Shown: piece by piece, positions 6,413 through 14,031 of the stretch
Numbering within the stretch: the first letter of the stretch is position 1
Layout: every line of letters starts with the position of its first letter
From: a virus
DNA: 20,977 bases
IMG/VR virus record: IMGVR_UViG_3300026932_000002
Location: 1 to 20,977 of that record
Reading direction: 5' to 3' (one strand)
Notes under the pieces: generated by a model
Seen by the model: only the letters and a program-made list of their open reading frames with translations
What the model was told of the DNA's origin: nothing
The model's database searches: none
Position numbers and translations under genes: made by a program

Positions 6413-6481
6413 ATGGCTACTTTTTCTGATCTTGAGCCGTACATCGCTGGCGATGTAGCAGGCTGCAACCACACTTCATAA
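6413..6481 (+). pseudogene. 22-codon open frame, likely remnant of a head-tail gene
   Basis: An ATG-to-TAA frame encoding MATFSDLEPYIAGDVAGCNH plus two residues lies between the terminator and the portal gene, with a weak CTGGA ribosome site. The opening 'MATFxDLxPYxxxxxxGC' resembles, from memory, the first 20 residues of a longer phage structural protein common in betaproteobacterial phages (typically continuing with an Ala-rich helix and an EFC motif). It stops at once, so I read it as a truncated remnant. It could also be a leader peptide or chance. Confidence 0.35.
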
Positions 6482-6497
6482 AACACAGGACAATCAC

Positions 6498-8633
6498 ATG
6501 TCACGCAACGCTCAAGGCCAAGCGATAGCGCCGGGTATTGTCGCGCAAGTCGCGGCGGGCCTGCGCTACGCGTTCACTGGCAATGCGCCGGATTGGTTCG
6601 GCCCGTTCAACCCGATGCCGCCGGCGGTATCTGGCGAGCAGGCCCAGCAAGCCGGGGTGGCTGGCCGGCGGTACGATTACCCGGTCGGTGCCAACGTCAA
6701 TTTCCAGCCGCGTGCAACCGAGGCAATCAGCTTTCCGACGCTGCGTGCACTTGCCGAAAATTACGATGTGTTGCGGCTCGTGATCGAGACACGCAAAGAC
6801 CAAGCGTGCTCACTCGCGTGGGGCATCCAGCCGAAGGACAAAACCAAGAAGCCCGATGACCGTTGCAAAGCCATCGAAGATTTTTTGGCGATGCCCGACC
6901 AGGAACATACGTGGGATGAGTGGCTGAGAATGCTGCTTGAAGACATGTATGTCATCGACGCTCCGACGCTCTACATCCGGCGCACGAAGGGCGGACAGCT
7001 CTTTTCGCTGGAGCCCATCGACGGCGCGACGATTCACCGTGTCATTGACGCGACCGGGCGCACGCCGATGGATGGCCCGGCTTACCAGCAGATCTTGAAG
7101 GGCGTGCCGGCCGTTGATTACACGCTCGACGAGCTGATCTACAAGCCTCGCAACATCCGCACGCACAAGCTCTACGGCTACTCGCCCGTCGAGCAGATCA
7201 TCAACACGATCAACATCGCGCTGCGTCGTCAGATGATGACGCTCAACTACTTCACGGAGGGGACGGTACCGGATGCCCTGGCCGGCGTGCCGCTGGACTG
7301 GACGCCACAGCAGATCAAGGAGTTCCAGGACTACTGGGATATGCTGCTGCAGGACGACATGGCATCGCGGCGCAAGTTGAAGTTCGTGCCCGGCGAAATC
7401 GCCAAAAACTTCCACGAAGTCAAGGCCCCGCCCCTCAAGGATCTGTTTGACGAATGGCTGGCGCGTGTTGTGTGTTTCACCTTCTCCATCGAGCACACCG
7501 CTTTCGTTTCCCAGGTCAATCGCGCGACGGCGGAGACCACCCGCGAGCAGTCCCTCGCAGAAGGCCTTGCATCCACGAAGCAATGGATCAAGGTACTCAT
7601 CGACCGGATCATCCTTCAGTGCTTCGGTTACACCGATCTGGAATTCGCGTGGGCGCCTGGCAAGATCATCGATCCGGCTGTGCAGCAAGTTGTGCTGAGC
7701 GGATATGTCACCGCCAAGATCCTGACCGACGACGAAGCGCGCGCGGAGATCGGCAAAGACCCGCTCACCCCCGAGCAGCGCGAGACCATGTCCCCGCCGC
7801 CACCGGTGATGGGTGGCGATGAAAAAGACCCGGACGGAGCTGACAAGGAGCCGCCATCTCCGGATGCCGGGAAGGTGCACAAGCGAAAAAAAGCACATCG
7901 GCAGATCGACAGGGATCGGTCTGCCGTGGCCACGAACACAAAGGCTTTTACTGATCTGATGTCCGGATACCTCTCCGGCAAGAAGGCGGGGATCATCAAG
8001 CAGTGCTGCGACCTCTTGAGTGCAGAGAAGCTGGAGAAGAAAGAGAAGGGCATCGACGATATCGATATCGACTTCTCCGATCTGCCGGAGGACGCCAAGG
8101 GCATCTTGGCCGCGATGGCGGTCGATGGCGGCGACGAAGCCCTGGCTCAATTCGACGTCTTCGACGAAGAGACGCTGAAGCTCGTGCGCCAGCAGGCGAC
8201 CGAGTGGGCAGATGACCGCGCTGCAGAGATGGTCGGCATGAAGTGGGTCGATGGCGAGCTTGTCGAAAACCCGGACGCTGAATGGCAGATCACCGAGGGC
8301 ACGCGTGAATTCCTGCGCTCCGACGTTGAAGCCGCGCTGGATGAAGGCTGGAGCACCGACGAGCTGAGTAGTGCGCTCGAAGAAAACTACGCCTTCTCGG
8401 AAGAGCGCGCCGACATGATTGCCCGCACTGAGATTGCCCGAGCGGACGTGGAAGGCACACGCGCCGGGTGGGACGAGATGGGCGTGCAGCAAGAAGAGTG
8501 GAGTGCGTCTCCAGGATGCTGTGACGCATGTCAAGAACTGGATGGTCAGATATTCGATCTTGGTGCCGCGCCCTTTCCGCAACATCCAAATGACGAATGC
8601 GCCCTTTTACCCGTCATTCCTGACGACGAATAG
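6498..8633 (+). CDS. portal protein fused to MuF-like minor head protein
   Basis: A 711-residue protein. Residues about 70-430 are a portal: RDQ-type entry helix (VLRLVIETRKDQACSLAWGI), YIRRTKGGQ strand, the LIYKPRNIRTHKLYGYSPVE clip/stem segment (213-232), and the helix around ATAETTREQSLAEGL (343-357). A Pro- and charge-rich linker (431-475) follows. The C-terminal 240 residues match MuF/SPP1 gp7-type proteins, ending with ARTEIARA (642-649), the cysteines 674, 675 and 678, and HPNDEC (696-701). The portal forms the dodecameric DNA gate at one capsid vertex; MuF proteins are internal or vertex-associated minor head proteins. AGGA at 6488-6491 precedes ATG 6498. Such fusions are known but uncommon. 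There is no sign of a frameshift, so one polypeptide is expected unless it is processed by the protease encoded next. Confidence 0.88.
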   Translation: MSRNAQGQAIAPGIVAQVAAGLRYAFTGNAPDWFGPFNPMPPAVSGEQAQQAGVAGRRYDYPVGANVNFQPRATEAISFPTLRALAENYDVLRLVIETRKDQACSLAWGIQPKDKTKKPDDRCKAIEDFLAMPDQEHTWDEWLRMLLEDMYVIDAPTLYIRRTKGGQLFSLEPIDGATIHRVIDATGRTPMDGPAYQQILKGVPAVDYTLDELIYKPRNIRTHKLYGYSPVEQIINTINIALRRQMMTLNYFTEGTVPDALAGVPLDWTPQQIKEFQDYWDMLLQDDMASRRKLKFVPGEIAKNFHEVKAPPLKDLFDEWLARVVCFTFSIEHTAFVSQVNRATAETTREQSLAEGLASTKQWIKVLIDRIILQCFGYTDLEFAWAPGKIIDPAVQQVVLSGYVTAKILTDDEARAEIGKDPLTPEQRETMSPPPPVMGGDEKDPDGADKEPPSPDAGKVHKRKKAHRQIDRDRSAVATNTKAFTDLMSGYLSGKKAGIIKQCCDLLSAEKLEKKEKGIDDIDIDFSDLPEDAKGILAAMAVDGGDEALAQFDVFDEETLKLVRQQATEWADDRAAEMVGMKWVDGELVENPDAEWQITEGTREFLRSDVEAALDEGWSTDELSSALEENYAFSEERADMIARTEIARADVEGTRAGWDEMGVQQEEWSASPGCCDACQELDGQIFDLGAAPFPQHPNDECALLPVIPDDE

Positions 8634-8652
8634 AGCATCACCACCCAATCCG

Positions 8653-8677
8653 AACCCGGCCGCGCGCCGGGTTTTTT
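8653..8677 (+). terminator. intrinsic terminator between portal and protease genes
   Basis: AACCCGGC (8653-8660) pairs perfectly with GCCGGGTT (8666-8673), loop CGCGC, followed by TTTT to 8677. The ribosome site GGAG of the next gene begins five bases later (8682), so the hairpin also sits directly in front of that site. Confidence 0.8.
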
Positions 8678-8692
8678 ATTTGGAGAATCGCA

Positions 8693-10012
8693 ATGGCACT
8701 CAAGAAGCTCTTTGCTGAAATCAGCAAGGTCGAAGAGCAGGACGACGGCACGATCAAGGTGTGGGGCTTCGCCAGCTCTGAGGCTGTTGATTCGGACGGC
8801 GAGGTCATCACTGCGGATGCAATGAAAGCCGCGCTGCCCGACTACATGAAGTTTGGCGCGGTGCGCGAGATGCACCAGCCGCTTGCCGCCGGCACCGCGA
8901 TTGAAGCGAGTGTGCAGGAGGATGGCAAGACCCTCTTCGGCGCGCACGTGGTTGATCCGGTTGCGGTCAAGAAGGTGCAGTCGAAGGTCTACAAGGGCTT
9001 CTCGATCGGCGGCAAGGTCACAAAGTCCGAGGGCAACACGATCACCGGACTGAAGCTGGTTGAAGTCTCCCTGGTGGATCGCCCGGCCAACCCGGAGGCC
9101 GTCTTCACGGTTGTGAAGATCGAAGACTCCACCGATCCGATTGATGTCCTGGCCGACATCCTGAACAAGGGCGAGATCACGCCCGAGCGCCTCCTCGAAT
9201 TGATCAAGGCCGACAAGCCGGCGGAAGCCGACCCGCAGAAGCAGGTTGAGCCGGAGCCCGAGATCAAGAAGGGCATGTGGAGCGTGCAGGACTTTGCCGG
9301 CGTACTCAGTACCCTCGGCTGGATTGCCCGCGATGCCCAGGACGAGTCGATGTACGAGGGCGACGAAAGCCCGATCCCTGCCGCTCTGCGTGCGTGGCTT
9401 GCTGCTGGCATTCAGATCTTCAAGGACATGGCGGCCGAAGAAACCGCCGAACTGCTGGCAGGACTGAAGGCTGCGGCCGGCGAAGTGGATGTGCTTGAGC
9501 TTGCAGACAAAGGTCTCGACCTCTCCAAGACGGCCCCCACCGAAGACCTCACCAAGGCCGGCAAGCGCTTTTCCAAAGCGACGAAGGATGCCCTCGGGGC
9601 GATCCACAAAGCCGCTAAGGACGCATGCGACCACTTGGACAAGCTCGGCTACAACAACGATGACGACGAGGATGACGCCGGCAAGGCTGCGCAGGCAGAT
9701 CTCGTCAAGGCCGAAGTTGCCCAGGTCGCCGAAATCGCCAAGGGCGTCGGCATCCAGATCACCGAAGGCGCTGACGCCGCCGATCTGCTGAAAGCCACGG
9801 TTGCCGAGCTGCTTACCGTCCGCAAGTCACTTGCCGATCTGCAGGCTCAGCCTGAACCCGCCAAGGGCGTCAAGACCGTCGTCGTAAGCAAGACGGAAGA
9901 CGTCGCAGGCGCATCCGAGCCTGCAGTCGCCCCGGTCAAAAAGGACGACGGGACGGTGGACGAAGTCACGACCCTCATCAAGGCCGCTCAGGCCAAACCC
10001 ATCAGCTTGTAA
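8693..10012 (+). CDS. prohead maturation protease (XkdF/S78-like) with scaffold-like C-terminal extension
   Basis: A 439-residue protein. Residues 1-140 are the protease: GFASSEAVDSDGE (25-37), EMHQP with H61, YKGFSIGG with S104, and LVEVSLVDRPANPEA (122-136) with E124 as the likely third residue. This is the His-Ser-acid order of the herpesvirus-like prohead proteases and the wording of the XkdF family. Residues 140-439 are long, helical and acidic, including an Asp-run at 322-328 (NNDDDEDDAG) and an Ala/Lys-rich coiled region. Such a tail often acts as the internal scaffold that the protease digests during maturation. ATG 8693 has GGAG upstream. It sits just before the major capsid gene, as usual, and no separate scaffold gene is present. 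Confidence 0.85.
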   Translation: MALKKLFAEISKVEEQDDGTIKVWGFASSEAVDSDGEVITADAMKAALPDYMKFGAVREMHQPLAAGTAIEASVQEDGKTLFGAHVVDPVAVKKVQSKVYKGFSIGGKVTKSEGNTITGLKLVEVSLVDRPANPEAVFTVVKIEDSTDPIDVLADILNKGEITPERLLELIKADKPAEADPQKQVEPEPEIKKGMWSVQDFAGVLSTLGWIARDAQDESMYEGDESPIPAALRAWLAAGIQIFKDMAAEETAELLAGLKAAAGEVDVLELADKGLDLSKTAPTEDLTKAGKRFSKATKDALGAIHKAAKDACDHLDKLGYNNDDDEDDAGKAAQADLVKAEVAQVAEIAKGVGIQITEGADAADLLKATVAELLTVRKSLADLQAQPEPAKGVKTVVVSKTEDVAGASEPAVAPVKKDDGTVDEVTTLIKAAQAKPISL

Positions 10013-10015
10013 CCC

Positions 10016-10035
10016 ACCCGCTCACGGGTATTTTT
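10016..10035 (+). terminator. weak terminator-like hairpin before the capsid gene
   Basis: ACCCG (10016-10020) pairs with CGGGT (10025-10029), loop CTCA, followed by ATTTTT. The stem is only five pairs. It precedes the GGAG ribosome site of the capsid gene and may act as an attenuator or mRNA 5'-end protector rather than a full stop. Confidence 0.5.
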
Positions 10036-10051
10036 AAAACGGAGAAACGCC

Positions 10052-11557
10052 ATGTCATCTCTCAATGAGACCCTGGAGCTGGTCAAAACGGCCCAGAAAA
10101 CCGCCTCGGCAGAAATCGCCAAGGCATTCACCCAGCCGGGATCGGCCACCACCGGTCTGCAAGGCTATGACCTGGAAGCGCCGGCCAAGAGCCTTTACCC
10201 GGTCCTGACGCCGCTGCGCAACAAGATTCCGCGTCGTGGTGGTGGTATTGCTACGCAGGCCAACTGGAAGGCCATCACCGGCGTCAACACCACCAACCTG
10301 CGCGCCGGCGTGTCGGAAGGCAATCGTGGCGGCGTGATCAGCCAGACTACCGCCGAATACTTCGCCGCGTATCGTGCTATCGGTCTGGAAAACAACGTCA
10401 CGTTCGAAGCCGACTACGCTGCGCAGGGCTTCGAAGACCTGAAGGCGCTGGCTGTCCGCCAGTCGCTGGAAGCCACGATGATCAGGGAAGAAATGCTGAT
10501 CCTCGGCGGCAACACCTCGTTGGCATACGGTACGCCGGTCACGCCGACGCTGGTCAACAACGCATCCGGCGGCACGCTGGCCGCCCAGACCTGGAGCGTC
10601 ATCGTTGTTGCCCTCGGTTTGCAGGCCTACTGGGATGTTGCCGGTGCGAACAACGGCCGCGTGGGTCAGTCGCTCTCGATTGCCTCGGCTGTCGTGCCCA
10701 GCTCGATCACCCGGACCAACGCGGATGGCTCGACGGACACGTTCAATGGCGGCATCTCCGCCAAGTCCGCCGCTGCGACGGTCACCACCACCGGCTCGAC
10801 CAGCTCCATCGGCGCCAGCACCACGGCCGTCACGGGAGCGGTGGCGTATGCATGGTACTGGGGCGCGAGTGGGTCCGAAGTCCTTGGCGCCGTTACCACG
10901 GTCAACAGCGTGCTGATCACCGCCGCCGCCACCGGTACGCAGACTGCCGCGTCCATCACCTCCAGCACCGACTTTTCCACCTCCTCGCTGGATTTTGACG
11001 GACTGCTGACCATCGCATCCAAAGGCCTGGGCTCTCAGTATCTGGCGCTGGGCACTGGCACGCCGGGAACCGGTACGACGCTGACCGCAGGAACTGGCCG
11101 CGTTGTTGAAATCGACACGATGCTGGCGAACTTCTGGGACAAGTACCGCCTGCAGCCGAACGAAATCCATATGTCGTTCCGGCAGTTCCAGAAGATCACC
11201 AATCTGGTCCTCGGCAGCACGAACCCGAACGTGATGTTCACCGTGAATCCGAATTCGCCGGAAGTCGTGGTGGCTGGCCGAAACGTCGGGAAGTATGTCT
11301 CGCCGATCAATGGGGTCATCATCGATCTGATCGTGCATCCCAACATGCCGCCCGGCACGATGTTTTTCAATACCACGCAGGCGCCGGCCTACGTGCAGGG
11401 CATCCCGGACATCGTCCGTGTGCGCACTCGCCGCGAGTATTACCAGATCGAGTGGCCGCTCCGCACTCGCCGGTATGAGTACGGTGTTTATGCGGACGAA
11501 GTCCTGCAGCACTACTTCCCGCCCGCCATTGGCGTCCTGACCAACATCGCCAACTAA
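10052..11557 (+). CDS. major capsid protein with Ig-like insertion
   Basis: A 501-residue protein. The N-terminal part (1-150) has a helical arm and then the core start: YPVLTPLRNKIPRRGGG (49-65), WKAITGV, EYFAAYRAIGLENNVTFEA. The C-terminal core runs from about 350 (EIDTMLANFWDKY, then NEIHMSFRQFQKITN, then VVAGRNVGKYVSPINGV) to the end (RREYYQIEWPLRTRRYEYGV). Between them, residues about 165-310 are Thr/Ser/Gly/Ala-rich and beta-predicted, with two related segments (AAQTWSVIVVALGLQAYW, and AVAYAWYWGASGSEVLGA), as in Ig-like surface domains inserted in HK97-fold capsid proteins. It is found right after the protease gene, and GGAG at 10041-10044 precedes the ATG. The N-terminal arm may be cleaved by the upstream protease. 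Identification rests on position, core pattern and size. Confidence 0.87.
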   Translation: MSSLNETLELVKTAQKTASAEIAKAFTQPGSATTGLQGYDLEAPAKSLYPVLTPLRNKIPRRGGGIATQANWKAITGVNTTNLRAGVSEGNRGGVISQTTAEYFAAYRAIGLENNVTFEADYAAQGFEDLKALAVRQSLEATMIREEMLILGGNTSLAYGTPVTPTLVNNASGGTLAAQTWSVIVVALGLQAYWDVAGANNGRVGQSLSIASAVVPSSITRTNADGSTDTFNGGISAKSAAATVTTTGSTSSIGASTTAVTGAVAYAWYWGASGSEVLGAVTTVNSVLITAAATGTQTAASITSSTDFSTSSLDFDGLLTIASKGLGSQYLALGTGTPGTGTTLTAGTGRVVEIDTMLANFWDKYRLQPNEIHMSFRQFQKITNLVLGSTNPNVMFTVNPNSPEVVVAGRNVGKYVSPINGVIIDLIVHPNMPPGTMFFNTTQAPAYVQGIPDIVRVRTRREYYQIEWPLRTRRYEYGVYADEVLQHYFPPAIGVLTNIAN

Positions 11558-11562
11558 CCCAA

Positions 11563-11582
11563 AGCCCCGCTCCGGCGGGGCT
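11563..11582 (+). terminator. terminator-like hairpin after the capsid gene
   Basis: AGCCCCGC (11563-11570) pairs with GCGGGGCT (11575-11582) around the stable tetraloop TCCG. The following GCCTCTTTCT is only a weak T tract, so partial termination or mRNA stabilisation is more likely than a full stop. Confidence 0.6.
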
Positions 11583-11602
11583 GCCTCTTTCTGGAGAACC
11601 AC

Positions 11603-11791
11603 ATGGCACTCATCAAACTTGTCGCACCGGACGGCATCGTGAGCATTTCTCTCGGCGGCCAGGAATATGTCGTTGGAAAGAAAGGCGTCACGGATATCCC
11701 TGAAGAGCACGCGCTGAACCTCTACCAGTACGGCTGGAAGAACCCGGATGGTTCTGCTGACGTGCCCGACACCACCGCTGCCGCGAGCTGA
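11603..11791 (+). CDS. small hypothetical head protein, 62 aa
   Basis: The product (MALIKLVAPDGIVSISLGGQ onward) is a short beta-rich protein with a 'YVVGKKGVTDIPEEHALNLY' segment that reads like a small phage head or head-tail accessory protein; a disordered Ala/Thr tail follows. GGAG at 11593-11596 gives a good ribosome site. It lies between the major capsid gene and the connector gene, where small decoration or joining proteins are often found. I do not recognise a named family and would not call it a decoration protein without structural evidence. Confidence 0.7.
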   Translation: MALIKLVAPDGIVSISLGGQEYVVGKKGVTDIPEEHALNLYQYGWKNPDGSADVPDTTAAAS

Positions 11792-11793
11792 TC

Positions 11794-12324
11794 ATGTCAG
11801 ACCTCACCACCTTGGCGGCGGTCAAGGCCTACCTCAAGACACCGAATTCTGCGGCTGACGATCTGCTGTCAGACCTCATTACCCGGGCATCTGCGGCGGT
11901 CGAGAACTACTGTCAGCGCTCGCTCTTGTCTTCGTCACGAGTCGAGTTCCGGGACGGCACGGGTGGTGCAGTCATGCTGCTGCGCGAATATCCAATTCAG
12001 TCAATCCAGAGCGTTGTTATTGACGGCAATCTGATCCCGCCGTCTGCGTATGCGCTGTACAACCGTACCCTGAAGCTGACCGGGTACCGCTTCACGCGTG
12101 ACCAGATGAACGTCTGCATCACCTACACGGCTGGGTATCTGACCGTGCCGCCCGACGTTGAACAGGCCTGCATAGAGTCCGTCGCGCAGATGTACAAGCG
12201 CGCGGAGCACATCGATGTGTCGAGCAAGAGCCTACAGGGCGAAAGCACGACTTACATTCAGACGGACATCTCTGCGGCAGCCCAGCAGATGCTGAACAAC
12301 TACAAGATCGTGGCGCCGATATGA
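11794..12324 (+). CDS. head-tail connector (gp6-like, phiE125 gp8 family)
   Basis: A 176-residue protein that begins TLAAVKAYLKTPNSAADDLL and continues LITRASAAVENYCQRSLLSS. This is the standard opening of gp6-type DNA-packaging connectors: a helical pair in which a D/N-rich loop precedes the second helix. The mid part (REYPIQSIQSVVIDG, LIPPSAYALYN, ITYTAGYLTVPPDVEQACIE) is the beta-insertion and third helix found in the phiE125 gp8 family. These proteins form the ring under the portal to which the tail joins. It starts three bases after the previous stop and overlaps the next start (ATGA 12321-12324). Length is normal. Confidence 0.85.
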   Translation: MSDLTTLAAVKAYLKTPNSAADDLLSDLITRASAAVENYCQRSLLSSSRVEFRDGTGGAVMLLREYPIQSIQSVVIDGNLIPPSAYALYNRTLKLTGYRFTRDQMNVCITYTAGYLTVPPDVEQACIESVAQMYKRAEHIDVSSKSLQGESTTYIQTDISAAAQQMLNNYKIVAPI

Positions 12325-12809
12325 TTGAGAGCTGGGTGACCGGTGATGCGGCGGTAGTCGCATCCCTCAAAGCAAAAGGCCCGCAGATCGTCGCGGCGGT
12401 GCGTGCATCGATCCAGAAGTCTGCCCTGCGCGTGCAGCGTCTTGCGCGGGAGAAGGTCAACGGAGAAGTTCTCAACGTCAGGACTGGCACATTGCGCCGC
12501 TCGATCAACTCTGCCATGGACGGCGACGACACCAACATCGTCGGCGTGGTCTCCACGAACGTGAAATACGCCCGGCGCTTGGAGTACGGGTTCCATGGCA
12601 CGGAGACAGTGCGCGAGCACATGCGCATGATGACCGTCGCGTTCGGCAAGCAAGTCAAGAACCCGCACAAGATCCTGGTCCATTCGTTTTCGAGGACCGC
12701 CAACACCGCCGAGCACTCTTTCTTGCGCTCGTCTCTGCACGACCTGCAGGACCAGATCAAGGACGACCTTGAGCGGGCTGTCTGGAGGGCGCTTGACAAT
12801 GGTGCGTGA
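12321..12809 (+). CDS. HK97 gp10-like neck / tail completion protein
   Basis: A 162-residue protein with the family core VNGEVLNVRTGTLRRSINSA (46-65), then the strands NIVGVVSTNVKYARRLEYGF (72-91). The 'RTGxLRxSI' and 'TNVKYAxxxEYG' pair is the signature of HK97 gp10 / virion morphogenesis proteins, which lie at the head-tail junction. The N-terminal 45 residues form the usual helix. Residues 95-130 contain a basic His/Met-rich stretch, after which the family's usual 'FLRSSL' motif appears. It is coupled to both neighbours: ATGA overlap upstream and an 11-base overlap downstream. Confidence 0.83.
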   Translation: MIESWVTGDAAVVASLKAKGPQIVAAVRASIQKSALRVQRLAREKVNGEVLNVRTGTLRRSINSAMDGDDTNIVGVVSTNVKYARRLEYGFHGTETVREHMRMMTVAFGKQVKNPHKILVHSFSRTANTAEHSFLRSSLHDLQDQIKDDLERAVWRALDNGA

Positions 12810-13221
12810 AGACATTGACGCTGCTGTGTTCGCAAAGCTCGGGACGCTCGCCGGATTCAACACCACAAGCCGGCGCCTTGCGCACTTTGCTGACACGCCG
12901 GCCGAATCGTGCCCGGCCCTGTTTTACGCATCGGGCCGGGAAAAGTCAGTCACCGTGACCGGTCAGCCTGCTGTCTGGACCTTGGAGCGCGAAGTCTGGA
13001 TCTACGTGAAGACTGACGGCATCGCACCGTCCACGCTCCTCAATCCACTGCTTGACGAAATCTGCAGCCTCATCGACCAGCAGAACCCGATCACGGGGCG
13101 CAACACCCTGGGCATCGACGGTGTCTCTCACTGCCGCATCGACGGGGTCATCGAGATTGCCGAAGGCACCCTGGCTGACACAGCCATCGCGGTAATCCCG
13201 CTCGAAATCCTCACCGCTTAA
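12799..13221 (+). CDS. tail terminator-like protein (gpU/DUF3168-like role)
   Basis: A 140-residue alpha/beta protein starting MVREDIDAAVFAKLGTLAGF. The start ATG 12799 has GGAGG at 12784-12788; an earlier in-frame ATG at 12769 would lengthen the overlap. The pattern is an N-terminal helix, a central beta region (CPALFYASGREKSVTVTGQ, WTLEREVWIYVKTDG), a helix (LLNPLLDEICSLIDQQNP) and a last strand (DTAIAVIPLEIL). This is the pattern of small tail-terminator / minor tail proteins placed just before the tail tube gene. Such rings stop tube growth and join tail to head. The role comes mainly from position and fold pattern. Confidence 0.7.
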   Translation: MVREDIDAAVFAKLGTLAGFNTTSRRLAHFADTPAESCPALFYASGREKSVTVTGQPAVWTLEREVWIYVKTDGIAPSTLLNPLLDEICSLIDQQNPITGRNTLGIDGVSHCRIDGVIEIAEGTLADTAIAVIPLEILTA

Positions 13222-13223
13222 CC

Positions 13224-13236
13224 CCCGCACTGCGGG
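13224..13236 (+). other. hairpin upstream of tail tube gene
   Basis: CCCGC (13224-13228) pairs with GCGGG (13232-13236), loop ACT. No T tract follows. It sits ahead of the strong AAAGGAG ribosome site (13245-13251) and may stabilise the mRNA of a highly expressed gene. Confidence 0.4.
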
Positions 13237-13257
13237 CCAATCACAAAGGAGTTTGAT

Positions 13258-14028
13258 ATGCAGCTCACATTCGGTGCGGGCGAAGTATTCGCCACCATGA
13301 TTCAGGATGCGCAGGGCAACGCCGTCACGAATCCCACCCCGATCCGTATCGCCGGCATCCAGGAAAGCTCTCTCTCGTTCGACGGCGAGTTGAAGGAATA
13401 CTACGGCGCGAATCGCTACGCTCTGGCCACAGCCATGGGGAAGGTCAAGACGACCGGCAAGCTCAAGGCCGCCCTGATCAACGGACTGGCGCTGAACACG
13501 CTTTTCTTCGCATCGTCGCTGACCACCGGCACCATGAAGGCAATCTACGCCGACACCACCGGCTCGACGATCCCGGCGTCCACTCCCTACACCATCACGC
13601 CGACCATTCCCAATTCCGGCACGTTCGTGGCCGACATGGGCGTGCAGAACTCCTCCGGCCAGACTATGACGCTCGTGACCGGCACGCCGACCACCGGGCA
13701 GTACAGCGTCTCGGCCGGGGTCTATACGTTCGCCGCCGCAGATGCCGGCCAGACCGTCTACATCTCGTTCAGCTACACCTATGCAGTCACGGCAGCCAAG
13801 AGCATTCCACTCAACAACATCCCGATGGGCACCTGCCCGAAACTGGCGCTGTCGATCATCACATCCTACGGCGGCAAGAAGTGCCTCGTGGAACTCGCCG
13901 CGGTGACCAGCACCAAGCTTGCGATGCTGGCCGGCAAGAACGACGACTTCTCGGTGCCGGAACTGGACTATTCGGCGCAGACCGACGCCTCTGGTTACAA
14001 GCTTGGCACGATCTGGGTGCAGGAGTAA
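13258..14028 (+). CDS. major tail tube protein
   Basis: A 256-residue protein. The opening FGAGEVFATMIQDAQGNAVT and RIAGIQESSLSFDGELKEYY is the usual start of siphovirus tail tube proteins of this type, followed by a helix and the strand pattern KVKTTGKLKAALINGLALNT. The C-terminal half resumes with IPMGTCPKLALSIITSYGGK and FSVPELDYSAQTDASG. An extra beta module sits between, at about residues 117-180 (SGTFVADMGVQNSSGQ, GVYTFAAADAGQTVYISFSY). The strong AAAGGAG ribosome site fits a very abundant protein. Position between the terminator-like gene and the chaperones agrees. The tube is the DNA conduit of a non-contractile tail; no sheath gene is present. Confidence 0.86.
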   Translation: MQLTFGAGEVFATMIQDAQGNAVTNPTPIRIAGIQESSLSFDGELKEYYGANRYALATAMGKVKTTGKLKAALINGLALNTLFFASSLTTGTMKAIYADTTGSTIPASTPYTITPTIPNSGTFVADMGVQNSSGQTMTLVTGTPTTGQYSVSAGVYTFAAADAGQTVYISFSYTYAVTAAKSIPLNNIPMGTCPKLALSIITSYGGKKCLVELAAVTSTKLAMLAGKNDDFSVPELDYSAQTDASGYKLGTIWVQE

Positions 14029-14031
14029 TCC

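Noticed and set aside
6810-8585. 591-codon open frame on the minus strand opposite the portal gene
   Set aside because: It lies entirely opposite a well-supported gene, has no ribosome site or recognisable motif, and long mirror frames are expected in GC-rich coding DNA.
8546-9634. 362-codon minus-strand frame across portal and protease genes
   Set aside because: It spans two real genes and a terminator on the other strand and has no own start signals.
10055-11710. 551-codon open frame on the minus strand opposite the capsid gene
   Set aside because: Arg/Gly/Asp-rich translation without domains, opposite the major capsid gene; a composition artefact.
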